Assembly (NCBI GenBank): GCA_000432855.1
Contig: HF990830.1
Span: forward strand, 1-38,530
Reading direction: 5' to 3'
Source of the DNA: Firmicutes bacterium CAG:822
GTDB taxonomy: Bacteria > Bacillota_I > Bacilli_A > RF39 > UBA660
Length of the DNA stretch: 38,530 nt
In this document: piece after piece, positions 15,330-22,248 of the stretch
Layout: every line of letters begins with the position of its first letter
Position numbering within the stretch: the stretch's first letter is position 1
Notes under the pieces: model-generated
What the model saw: the letters and a program-made list of their open reading frames with translations, nothing else
Databases searched by the model: none
Told to the model about the DNA's origin: nothing
Translations under genes and position numbers: made by a program

Positions 15330-15358
15330 AGTATATCACAAACATTTGTTCATGTAAA
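15330..15358 (-). promoter_or_regulatory. Promoter with LexA-like operator in its spacer
   Basis: On minus: TTTACA (15353-15358), 17-bp spacer, TATACT (15330-15335). The spacer holds TGAACAAATGTTTG (15339-15352), which differs from the Gram-positive LexA box (CGAACRNRYGTTCG) at two positions. The position, between -35 and -10, is where LexA usually blocks transcription. It drives the RNA candidate, possibly reading on toward the ORF6N gene. Confidence 0.6.
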
Positions 15359-15375
15359 TGGTTTTTTGTTTTTTG

Positions 15376-15395
15376 CAAAGCAAATTCCTAGTATA
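15376..15395. repeat. 20-bp dispersed repeat, copy 2
   Basis: Identical to 15-34. It lies just downstream (on minus) of the Bce permease terminator and continues into a TTTGC-TTT-GCAAA hairpin. Confidence 0.6.
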
Positions 15396-15396
15396 C

Positions 15397-15428
15397 TAAA
15401 AAAATAACCAGATAACTCTGATTATTTT
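15397..15428 (-). terminator. Terminator of the Bce transporter operon
   Basis: A 12-bp stem (15401-15412 with 15417-15428, one G-U pair), 4-nt loop and T-run. It overlaps the permease stop codon. Confidence 0.9.
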
Positions 15429-17407
15429 TCATTTATAATTCGCTTACTTGTTGTATAAGTGACTATAAAATATCCTCCATATATAACAACAATAAGTAAT
15501 GCGGTTGTAAGTATTGAAGTCATATTACTAGTCACACTCATACTTTCCATAATCGTATTCGCACACATTATGCCAAATATTGAGTGAATAATAGCAATTA
15601 CAAGTGGGAACATAAAGAATATAAATATTTGTGTAAATAAAGCTCTATTTAATTTTTTATCATCCACACCAATACGTCTTAACATCTGATATTTTTCTTT
15701 ATTATCACTACTATCAGATAACTCTTTCAAAGCAAGTATAGCTGCTGATGAAATCAAGAATATAACTCCTAAATATAAACCGATAAATATCATAATAGCT
15801 CTAAGACCTGTGCTTGCTGTATAAATATCTAATTTTGTATCAGCTACCGCTCCATTAGAATTTATCTCATCCATATATTCTCTTAAATTTTCTTCAGCTT
15901 TATTTTTATCACCTTTGTAATTACCAGCTAGATAACTTCTAGTCGTTTCACTTGAACTAATATCTACATTATCAGGTACAACTACAATACCCGTATTACT
16001 TCTATTACCACTCATCGATATCAAACCTTCGGTGCACTCGTCATATTTATTGTGGTACTCTTTATCACCAATTTTAATCGTCACACCTTTTTCCAAAGCC
16101 ATATTTTCATATTCTATCATTTGAGGATAATCTGCGACTAATATAAATTCATCATCCTTAAGTGTATAAGTGTCTCTTCCATAAAATGAAGCAAACTTAT
16201 TATAATCGGATATTTTCATAACAGGTAGATAACTATCAACCATCAAATAAGGGTAGCTTTTTAAAACATCATCTAATATTGGAGTAAGTAAACTGCCAAC
16301 CGTCACACTTTCAAATCCATAAGTATTACCTTCAACATAATCACTAAAGTTATCAGTACTATATCCAACTTTATCTAAAATATCCGTCTTGACATCTTTA
16401 GTCTCTTCCGCATAAGATGCAATAACAACATCGGCTGGTGTTCCATAAACTAAATCATTTTTCAAACTTACATTAATACTCCAAGCCGATGAAAAAATTG
16501 TAATTGTAAAAAACAAAAGTAAACAAATAATACTCATTGAAAATACTGTTGTATTAACCTTACTGTTTATCTGTCTTAAAGTAAATATATTTAAACCTTT
16601 TAAATATAACTTCTTATTACTTTGAACTAACTTCAAAATAAATCCTGACATAGAGAAAAATAACAAAAATGTTCCAATAATTCCAAGTAATATAGAAAGA
16701 CCAAATAAATCTAAACTATCAAGTCTTTGCGTAGCCAAATAATAAGCATAAGCAAGAATTCCTACCGCAATAATAAATAATATTACTGAAATAGTTAAAT
16801 TTCGTGTCTTAATCTTTTCACCTTTTTTAGCCGCATTAAGTAAATCGATCAATTTGTATTTAGTAACCGCAAACACATTAAATATCATAACAATTACATA
16901 AATAATAGCATAATACATCACAGTCTTAAGCATAGCTGCCTCTGAAAAGACAAACTCAAACCGAGACATGTCAGCTTCAAATAATTTAGCTACCACAATA
17001 CTCATAAACTGTGAAGCAATAATTCCAAGCCCAAGTCCCACGGCAAGTGAAATAAGACCAATTATCACAGTTTCCATTAAAATAATTTTTGAAACCTGTC
17101 TCTTACCCATACCTAAAGTAAGATAAATACCAAATTCCTTTTTCCTTCTTTTAACTAAAAACCTACTCGCATAAATAATTAAAAAGCCTAAAATAACAGC
17201 AACCAAAATAGATACTCCACTTAAAAACTCATTCATAAGTGAAATAATCTCTTTTTCAGTTTCCGTTAATTGTAGCATTGCCTCCTGACTATCTAATGCA
17301 TTAAACACATAAAAGATAGCCACACCAAGTACTAAAGTTAAGAAATATATCGCATAATCCTTAAAACTTTTCTTAATGTTTTTTAAAGATAACTTAAAGA
17401 GCATCAT
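15422..17407 (-). CDS. Bce-type ABC transporter permease
   Basis: A 661-aa membrane protein of the BceB/VraG type, which removes peptide antibiotics such as bacitracin or lantibiotics from their lipid targets and activates a partner kinase. About ten membrane helices are visible: one N-terminal, groups of FtsX-like helices near 58-80, 105-135, 155-185, 200-255 and 285-310, a large outside domain of about 230 residues (about 312-545), and three more helices at the end. That outside domain between helices 7 and 8 is the family's hallmark and binds the drug. It overlaps the ATPase gene by 14 bp. Confidence 0.9.
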   Translation of the reverse strand: MMLFKLSLKNIKKSFKDYAIYFLTLVLGVAIFYVFNALDSQEAMLQLTETEKEIISLMNEFLSGVSILVAVILGFLIIYASRFLVKRRKKEFGIYLTLGMGKRQVSKIILMETVIIGLISLAVGLGLGIIASQFMSIVVAKLFEADMSRFEFVFSEAAMLKTVMYYAIIYVIVMIFNVFAVTKYKLIDLLNAAKKGEKIKTRNLTISVILFIIAVGILAYAYYLATQRLDSLDLFGLSILLGIIGTFLLFFSMSGFILKLVQSNKKLYLKGLNIFTLRQINSKVNTTVFSMSIICLLLFFTITIFSSAWSINVSLKNDLVYGTPADVVIASYAEETKDVKTDILDKVGYSTDNFSDYVEGNTYGFESVTVGSLLTPILDDVLKSYPYLMVDSYLPVMKISDYNKFASFYGRDTYTLKDDEFILVADYPQMIEYENMALEKGVTIKIGDKEYHNKYDECTEGLISMSGNRSNTGIVVVPDNVDISSSETTRSYLAGNYKGDKNKAEENLREYMDEINSNGAVADTKLDIYTASTGLRAIMIFIGLYLGVIFLISSAAILALKELSDSSDNKEKYQMLRRIGVDDKKLNRALFTQIFIFFMFPLVIAIIHSIFGIMCANTIMESMSVTSNMTSILTTALLIVVIYGGYFIVTYTTSKRIINEK

Positions 17408-18161
17408 TCATATCCCCTCCAAGTAATGTCACAACATCGATAATTCTATCAAAAAATTCTTTTCGTGAATCGTCACCCCTAACAAGTTCATTAAATATTT
17501 TACCATCCTTAATAAAATATATTTTTGAGCAGTAACTTGCTGTAAAAGCATCATGGGTAACCATCAAAATTGTCGCTTTTAAATTTTTATTAAGTTCACC
17601 TAATTTTTCAAGTAACATTCTACTACTTTTACTATCCAAAGCCCCTGTCGGTTCATCAGCTAAAATTAATTTAGGACTAGTAATAATTGCTCTAGCAGAA
17701 GCAACTCTTTGTTTCTCACCACCACTCATCTGATAAGGATACTTATTTAAAACATGTATAATATTAAGTGTTTTAGCCACTTCTTTAATCTTACTATCAA
17801 TCTCTTTTGGCTTTCTATTTTGAATAGTTAAAGCTAAAGCAATATTCTCATAACCAGTTAAAGTATCAAGTAAATTGAAATCTTGGAAAATAAAGCCTAA
17901 ATCTTCTCTTCTAAACTTGTTTAACTTTTCACCTTTAAGTTCCGTAACATCAGTTCCATTAATTAAAATATGACCAGAAGTCACTTTATCAATCGTTGAA
18001 ATGCAGTTTAGTAAGGTTGTCTTACCAGAGCCCGAAGCTCCCATAATTCCAACAAACTCACCTTCTAAAACATCAAATGAAATATTATCAATCGCTTTAG
18101 TTAAATTAGAGCGATTTCCATAATACTTCTCAACATTAGAAACTTTTAAAATTTTATCCAT
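17394..18161 (-). CDS. Bce-type ABC transporter ATP-binding protein
   Basis: A 255-aa ATPase. Walker A GASGSGKTT (41-49), Q-loop FIFQDFNLLDTLTGYEN, signature MSGGEKQRVA, Walker B LILADEPTGALDS and the switch His in MVTHD are all present. The Q-loop wording is typical of LolD/BceA-like proteins. The ATG at 18161 is used because AGAGGTGAG precedes it by four bases. It forms a two-gene operon with the permease, with its own promoter and a BceR-like operator upstream. Confidence 0.92.
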   Translation of the reverse strand: MDKILKVSNVEKYYGNRSNLTKAIDNISFDVLEGEFVGIMGASGSGKTTLLNCISTIDKVTSGHILINGTDVTELKGEKLNKFRREDLGFIFQDFNLLDTLTGYENIALALTIQNRKPKEIDSKIKEVAKTLNIIHVLNKYPYQMSGGEKQRVASARAIITSPKLILADEPTGALDSKSSRMLLEKLGELNKNLKATILMVTHDAFTASYCSKIYFIKDGKIFNELVRGDDSRKEFFDRIIDVVTLLGGDMNDAL

Positions 18162-18181
18162 TTTTCTCACCTCTGCCACTA

Positions 18182-18210
18182 ATTATACTCACATATCTTT
18201 TATATAACAA
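18182..18210 (-). promoter_or_regulatory. Promoter of the Bce ABC operon
   Basis: On minus: TTGTTA (18205-18210), 17-bp spacer, TATAAT (18182-18187). Confidence 0.7.
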
Positions 18211-18220
18211 TTTATTAACC

Positions 18221-18245
18221 TTACAATTTCTTACACTTTCGTAAG
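18221..18245. promoter_or_regulatory. BceR-like operator upstream of the ABC promoter
   Basis: TTACACTTTCGTAA (18231-18244) matches TNACA-N4-TGTAA, the motif known for BceR-like regulators, at all but one base; a second TTACA half-site lies 10 bp away (18221). It ends about 20 bp before the -35, the right place for an activator bound upstream. It touches the T-run of the preceding terminator. Confidence 0.6.
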
Positions 18246-18268
18246 AAAAAAACTCCCTAAAGAGTTTT
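18244..18268 (-). terminator. Terminator after the two-component/small gene unit
   Basis: A 7-bp stem (18249-18255 with 18262-18268) with a T-rich tail on minus. The stop codon of 18257-18601 lies in the loop. It separates the regulator unit from the transporter operon. Confidence 0.75.
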
Positions 18269-18601
18269 ATAGTGTTCCATACCTTTAGAAGTAACAACAT
18301 ATTCTTTGCCTTCTTTTTCAATCAACTTATATTGGGTTAACTTATCAAAAGCTACTATCCAAAGATTGTTAACTTCTTCACTAGAATTTAACTTAATTTC
18401 ATAATCCCCGGCTACAATCTTCTTCTTGTTTTTAGAAAGTCTTCTATCACCTTCTACAGCTTCTTTTAATAAAATAGTACTTTTTTCATTTAATTTTATC
18501 TTTTTATCTATATTATCAAATGAAAAAGTAAAATCTATATCATCAATTTTAAAACTTAAAACATCATTTTCATTTCTATTGCTCTTTACCTTTAAACCCA
18601 T
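18257..18601 (-). CDS. Small protein of unknown function within the Bce locus
   Basis: A 114-aa charged protein that I do not recognise. It has no signal or membrane helix. The C-terminal 45 residues (NNLWIVAFDKLTQYKLIEKEGKEYVVTSKGMEHY) read like the end of a winged-helix domain: helix, short turn, beta wing with a terminal TSKG. The start overlaps the kinase gene by 26 bp, with AGGAGA upstream of its ATG, so it is translated from the regulator-kinase transcript. Standard Bce loci have four genes; this is an addition, possibly an adapter or modulator. Confidence 0.65.
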   Translation of the reverse strand: MGLKVKSNRNENDVLSFKIDDIDFTFSFDNIDKKIKLNEKSTILLKEAVEGDRRLSKNKKKIVAGDYEIKLNSSEEVNNLWIVAFDKLTQYKLIEKEGKEYVVTSKGMEHYKTL

Positions 18602-19625
18602 AATTTACATCTCCTATCATCTGGTTTGTAAACGAACCTATCGGGAATACAATTTTAACTGTCGTTCCCTCACCTTCCGTGCTGGTGGTTAAAACATTAT
18701 TACCTAAAGCTAAACATAACTTCTTAACTAAATAAAGTCCCATACCAGTTGAATTATATTTACTTCTACCATTCTCACCAGTAAATCCTTTTTCAAACAC
18801 TCTAGGTAAATCCTTCGCACTAATGCCTATCCCATTATCTCGAATAATCAAACTAACACTTTCTTTATCACTTATTGAATATATCTCTATTAGTGGATTA
18901 TCCTCTACATACTTAATACTATTTACCACAATCTGATTAATAATAAATTCCATCCATTTACTATCTGTCCTCACAGAAACATCTAAATCATGCATATCTA
19001 AACGAATATTCTTCGCTAAAAAACTATTCTTGTTTCGGACAATCACCTTATTTATTATATCATTTAACTTACAGTTTTTAATCATATAATCTTTTTCTGG
19101 CATCTGACTTCGCGCATAAAATAAAATCATTTCAATAAAGCCATCAATTTTTTTAGCCTCTTCATTAATACTATTTGTAATTTTATTTTTATTATTCTCG
19201 GTAATCAAATTGATTGCCGCAAGCGGTGTTTTAATCTCATGCACCCAAAGCTCCATAAACTCCTGAAACTCCTCCTGCATAAACTTATACTTATTTATCT
19301 CTTCAATTTTATATTTATCCGTTTCTCTTAAAACATCTAATAATATTTTACCTTCTGTAAAATAAACATCATCCATTGTCTCATGTATTAATGTCTTATT
19401 ATCGATATTATTCAAAATACTATATAAATTATCATAAAACGTTTTCTTCTGATAAAATCTATAAAAAAACATAAATAAACCTAAAATAATAAGCAAAAAT
19501 AAAATCATCATAATGCCCGTATAATAAACTCTAAATACCATCAAAATCATAGTGATTAAAGTAACCACCGCACAATATATAAAAATCAAAGGAATTCTTT
19601 CTTTAAAATAATCAATAAACTTCAT
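18576..19625 (-). CDS. Bce-type sensor histidine kinase
   Basis: A 349-aa intramembrane-sensing kinase. Two helices near residues 12-31 and 36-56 are joined by only a few outside residues, so it cannot bind a ligand itself and takes its signal from the Bce transporter. The H-box is ELWVHEIKTPLAA (phospho-acceptor H129), followed by N-box INQIVVNSIKYV and G-boxes DNGIGI and STGMGLYLVKKL. The start at 19625 overlaps the regulator stop as ATGA, a coupled arrangement, and is preferred over the start six codons earlier. Confidence 0.92.
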   Translation of the reverse strand: MKFIDYFKERIPLIFIYCAVVTLITMILMVFRVYYTGIMMILFLLIILGLFMFFYRFYQKKTFYDNLYSILNNIDNKTLIHETMDDVYFTEGKILLDVLRETDKYKIEEINKYKFMQEEFQEFMELWVHEIKTPLAAINLITENNKNKITNSINEEAKKIDGFIEMILFYARSQMPEKDYMIKNCKLNDIINKVIVRNKNSFLAKNIRLDMHDLDVSVRTDSKWMEFIINQIVVNSIKYVEDNPLIEIYSISDKESVSLIIRDNGIGISAKDLPRVFEKGFTGENGRSKYNSTGMGLYLVKKLCLALGNNVLTTSTEGEGTTVKIVFPIGSFTNQMIGDVNYGFKGKEQ

Positions 19626-20287
19626 AATATGATATAACCCCATCCTCTTCTTGTTTCGATAACATCATTAAATCCTAATTCCTCTAATTTCTTACGTAAT
19701 CTTGTAATATTAACTGTTAACGTATTATCATCTACAAACATCTCACTATCCCATAAATAACTCATCAAATCATCACGGGAAACAACCTTACCCCTATTTT
19801 CAAGTAAATAAGTCAAAATAGAAAGTTCATTTTTAGTAAGTAAAACATTCTCTTCATTATACTCAATAATTCCCTTAGACAAATTAACCTTCATTCCCTC
19901 ATATTCTAAAACATGACTAACCTCAGGTTTACTTCTTTTTAAAACAGCTTCCATATGGGCAAGTAAAATTTGTAAATTATAAGGCTTAGTTATAAAGTCA
20001 TCTGCCCCATAATTCATACATATTAACTCATCCATCTCACTATTTCTACTTGTCACAATAATAATTGGTGTTTTTTTCTCTTTTCTAATCTCCCTGCACA
20101 AATGCATTCCATTAACTCCTGGAATATTAATATCCATTAAAATCAAATCAACATTCATTTTCAAAATATCGTCTAATGTATTTTCAAATTTATCTATAAT
20201 TAAAACTTCATATCCATTATTTCTTAAAAAACTGGAAAGCTCTTCTCTAATCTTAACTTCATCTTCTATAATTAATATTTTCTGCAT
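19622..20287 (-). CDS. OmpR-family response regulator, Bce type
   Basis: A 221-aa regulator: receiver domain (1-120, acidic pair E8-D9, phospho-acceptor D52 in LILMDINIPG, T in IIVTSRNS, K in ITKPYN) and a C-terminal winged-helix DNA-binding domain ending TVNITRLRKKLEE ... RRGWGYIIL. It should activate the transporter promoter through the TTACA-type site at 18221-18245. The ATG at 20287 has AGGTGAT four bases upstream. First gene of the regulator unit; a TATAAT box lies in the upstream region. Confidence 0.92.
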   Translation of the reverse strand: MQKILIIEDEVKIREELSSFLRNNGYEVLIIDKFENTLDDILKMNVDLILMDINIPGVNGMHLCREIRKEKKTPIIIVTSRNSEMDELICMNYGADDFITKPYNLQILLAHMEAVLKRSKPEVSHVLEYEGMKVNLSKGIIEYNEENVLLTKNELSILTYLLENRGKVVSRDDLMSYLWDSEMFVDDNTLTVNITRLRKKLEELGFNDVIETRRGWGYIIL

Positions 20288-20358
20288 TTGAATCACCTAA
20301 CCCATTATATCATAATTATAAACTATTTTTAATTACATATATTAATACTGGTGATAAA

Positions 20359-20784
20359 GTGAAAAAACTAATTAAAAATATTTTAATTCCTGTAATCATG
20401 GGTGGCATAATCGGTTTAATTATAAGTCCATTTATGAACTATCAAGAGTTAAATAAGCCACCTTTTTCTCCCCCAGGTTTAACCTTTCCAATTGTCTGGA
20501 CTATTTTATACATTATCATGGGTTACAGTTTTTATAAACAAGATCAGCAAAATAAAACCATTTACTATACTCAGTTAGTAGTAAATGGTCTATGGTCTAT
20601 CTTCTTCGTTTTCGAATGGTACTTATTCTCTTCATTATGGATAATTCTTCTAATTATTCTAGTAATTACTATGGTTAAAAAATTTTACGAAATTAATAAA
20701 TTATCTGGTTTAATCAACATTCCATATTTAATCTGGCTAGTGTTTGCAGCATATCTTTCATTTGGAGTATATCTCTTAAATTAA
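20359..20784 (+). CDS. TspO/MBR-family membrane protein
   Basis: A 141-aa protein with five membrane helices, of the tryptophan-rich sensory/mitochondrial benzodiazepine receptor family. Family marks: NKPPFSPPGLTFPIVWTILYIIMGYSFY near residues 31-60, NGLWSIFFVFEWY near 78, and a final helix ending in LN. Members bind porphyrins and other hydrophobic ligands and are linked to stress responses. It is shorter than the usual 155-160 residues. It uses a GTG start with GGTGATAAA before it. Divergent from the Bce regulator. Confidence 0.9.
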   Translation: MKKLIKNILIPVIMGGIIGLIISPFMNYQELNKPPFSPPGLTFPIVWTILYIIMGYSFYKQDQQNKTIYYTQLVVNGLWSIFFVFEWYLFSSLWIILLIILVITMVKKFYEINKLSGLINIPYLIWLVFAAYLSFGVYLLN

Positions 20785-20817
20785 AAGCTTAAAACAATTA
20801 CAGTTTTAAGCTTTTTT
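20783..20817. terminator. Bidirectional terminator between tspO and the BspA-like gene
   Basis: A perfect 13-bp stem (20783-20795 with 20803-20815), 7-nt loop and T-run on plus; the A-run on the other side gives a T-run on minus. It serves both convergent genes. Confidence 0.9.
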
Positions 20818-20818
20818 A

Positions 20819-21760
20819 TTAACACTGGCCAGTAGTTACTGAAGATACGCCACTATTTGCAAATAAATCAGTTGTGTCAGATCCAGTAATAATCCAATTT
20901 ATACCAGTATAAATATTTTTGATATTTAGCGTATTCATAAACATACCACGCATGTCAGTTACTTTAAAAGTGTTAAAAGAACATAAATTTAATTCTTCTA
21001 AATTAGTACAGCCATTAAACATATGATACATATCTACTACATTGGAAGTATCAAGGTTACTTAAATCTAAACTGGTTCCACGAAAGCCAGAAAACATATC
21101 AACCATATTTGTTACATTTTTTGTTGTAAAATTATCGCCAAAAATAATATTTTGTAATGAACTACTACCAAAAGCATTTGCAATTGGATCCCATCTTGTA
21201 AACATACCTCTCATGCTTTGAACATTAGATGTGTCAAAGCCACTCAAATCTAAAGATGTTAGACTATTACTACCAGCAAACATCCAAGACATATCTATCA
21301 CATTAGAAGTATCAAAATTATCATTAAAATTTATACTTTCAAGAGCTAACATATTAAAAAACAACATCCAACTAATTTCATTAGCTATTACTCCACCATT
21401 AGCTCCAATATATAAATCATACTTAGTACTATCATCATTATTAGGAACAACCCAAGCTTTTACGCCTCCTTTATTATCTTCAGAAACATCCCAACTTTCA
21501 GTAGCATTACTAGGTACATTATTAGTATCTAAAAAAGTCGCGCTAATAATAGTTTTTTTATAATAATCAGAATAAAAATATTTACTTGTCGCCCATGGAA
21601 ACTCCATAATAACTCTGCTTGGCTCTTTTATATTTCCTTTAGCTGTAATCGTTAAATTAGTACTAAATGCCGCATAACCAACACATAAACATAATAATAA
21701 TGACAGAGAGCCAATAATAATTATCTTATTATTTTTTCTTTTACGTCTATATCTTCTCAT
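20819..21760 (-). CDS. BspA-like leucine-rich surface protein (DUF285)
   Basis: A 313-aa exported protein: basic start (RRYRRKRKNNK), hydrophobic helix (about 12-32) and a series of about five DUF285/BspA repeats of roughly 25 residues with the pattern F-D-T-S-N-V-x-x-M-x-x-M-F (for example SGFDTSNVQSMRGMF). Such proteins act at the surface in adhesion. The last residues after the repeats end in a lone Cys; no LPxTG or other wall anchor is present, so the N-terminal helix probably holds it. AGGTGAT precedes the start. Its promoter overlaps the upstream region of an XRE regulator gene facing away. Confidence 0.88.
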   Translation of the reverse strand: MRRYRRKRKNNKIIIIGSLSLLLCLCVGYAAFSTNLTITAKGNIKEPSRVIMEFPWATSKYFYSDYYKKTIISATFLDTNNVPSNATESWDVSEDNKGGVKAWVVPNNDDSTKYDLYIGANGGVIANEISWMLFFNMLALESINFNDNFDTSNVIDMSWMFAGSNSLTSLDLSGFDTSNVQSMRGMFTRWDPIANAFGSSSLQNIIFGDNFTTKNVTNMVDMFSGFRGTSLDLSNLDTSNVVDMYHMFNGCTNLEELNLCSFNTFKVTDMRGMFMNTLNIKNIYTGINWIITGSDTTDLFANSGVSSVTTGQC

Positions 21761-21782
21761 AATCTATCACCTACTACAAAAA

Positions 21783-21811
21783 AGTATAGACTAATTCAGG
21801 CTAATAGTCAA
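21783..21811 (-). promoter_or_regulatory. Promoter of the BspA-like gene
   Basis: On minus: TTGACT (21806-21811), 17-bp spacer, TATACT (21783-21788). Strong match. Confidence 0.75.
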
Positions 21812-21830
21812 TAGACTTATTTCGTCTAAT
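21787..21830. promoter_or_regulatory. Possible operators shared by the BspA-like and XRE genes
   Basis: Several TAGACT/AGTCTA-like half-sites lie across the intergenic region: TAGACTA at 21787, TAGTCAA at 21805, TAGACTT at 21812 and CGTCTAA at 21823. TAGACTTATTTCGTCTA (21812-21828) is an inverted repeat with 5-bp arms. These overlap the BspA-like promoter and lie just before the XRE gene, as expected for an autoregulating repressor. Inference from layout. Confidence 0.4.
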
Positions 21831-21855
21831 GTACAATGACGTTGGAGGCTAAAAC

Positions 21856-22077
21856 ATGAATAGATTAAAAGATTTAAGAGAAGATAGAGATTTAAAACAG
21901 GCAGAAATTGCCAAAGAATTAGGTATCAGTCAAAGAGGATATTCACACTACGAAACAGGTGATAATAATATACCGACTAACATATTAATTAAACTTGCTT
22001 ATTTTTATAACACTAGCATCGACTATATTTTAGGTATTACAAATATAAAAAAGCCTTATGAAAGAATCTCAAAATAA
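21856..22077 (+). CDS. XRE-family (Cro/CI-type) regulator
   Basis: A 73-aa protein consisting almost wholly of a helix-turn-helix domain: LKDLREDRDLKQAEIAKELGISQRGYSHYETGDNNIP, with the Q-x-x-I-A and S-x-x-Y/E-x-G pattern of the family, then ILIKLAYFYNTSIDYILG. No sensor domain. GGAGG sits eight bases before the ATG. Its neighbour across the short promoter region is the BspA-like gene, its most likely target besides itself. Confidence 0.88.
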   Translation: MNRLKDLREDRDLKQAEIAKELGISQRGYSHYETGDNNIPTNILIKLAYFYNTSIDYILGITNIKKPYERISK

Positions 22078-22100
22078 AAAAGCGGTGGTGAAACCCGCTT
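22076..22100 (-). terminator. Minus-strand terminator in the gap after the ligase gene
   Basis: AAGCGG/CCGCTT stem (22080-22085 with 22095-22100) with six T on minus. It lies about 130 bp beyond the ligase stop and against the end of the XRE gene, so it would end either read-through or a small RNA from 22104-22225. Confidence 0.65.
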
Positions 22101-22225
22101 CGTGAGTATAGTCGAGAAAAAACTTAATTAATCATCTATCACTTCCTTTAAAAGAGTTCCTTTTAAACTCTGTAATAATCATACTAAATAGTTATGGAAA
22201 AAATTTGATAAAAATGTGGAAAATT

Positions 22226-22248
22226 ATGGTATCCTAAACGGGTACCAT
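22226..22248 (-). terminator. Weak terminator of the ligase gene
   Basis: ATGGTA/TACCAT stem around the stop codon, followed by only AATTTT on minus. Weak, which may explain the second terminator further on. Confidence 0.4.

Larger units (their letters stand above)
14694..15421. other. Long non-coding stretch with palindromes, structured RNA and promoter
   Basis: No credible protein gene is seen in these 728 bp. From right to left on minus it holds the Bce permease terminator, one copy of the 20-bp repeat, a promoter with a LexA-like operator, a series of RNA hairpins, a terminator, and palindromes P3, P2 and P1. This is the only gap over 300 bp in the window. Confidence 0.8.

Noticed and set aside
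13791..15358. CRISPR array from the repeated palindromes
   Set aside because: Spacings are irregular (47, 108 and about 340 bp), the repeats differ, and no cas genes are present.
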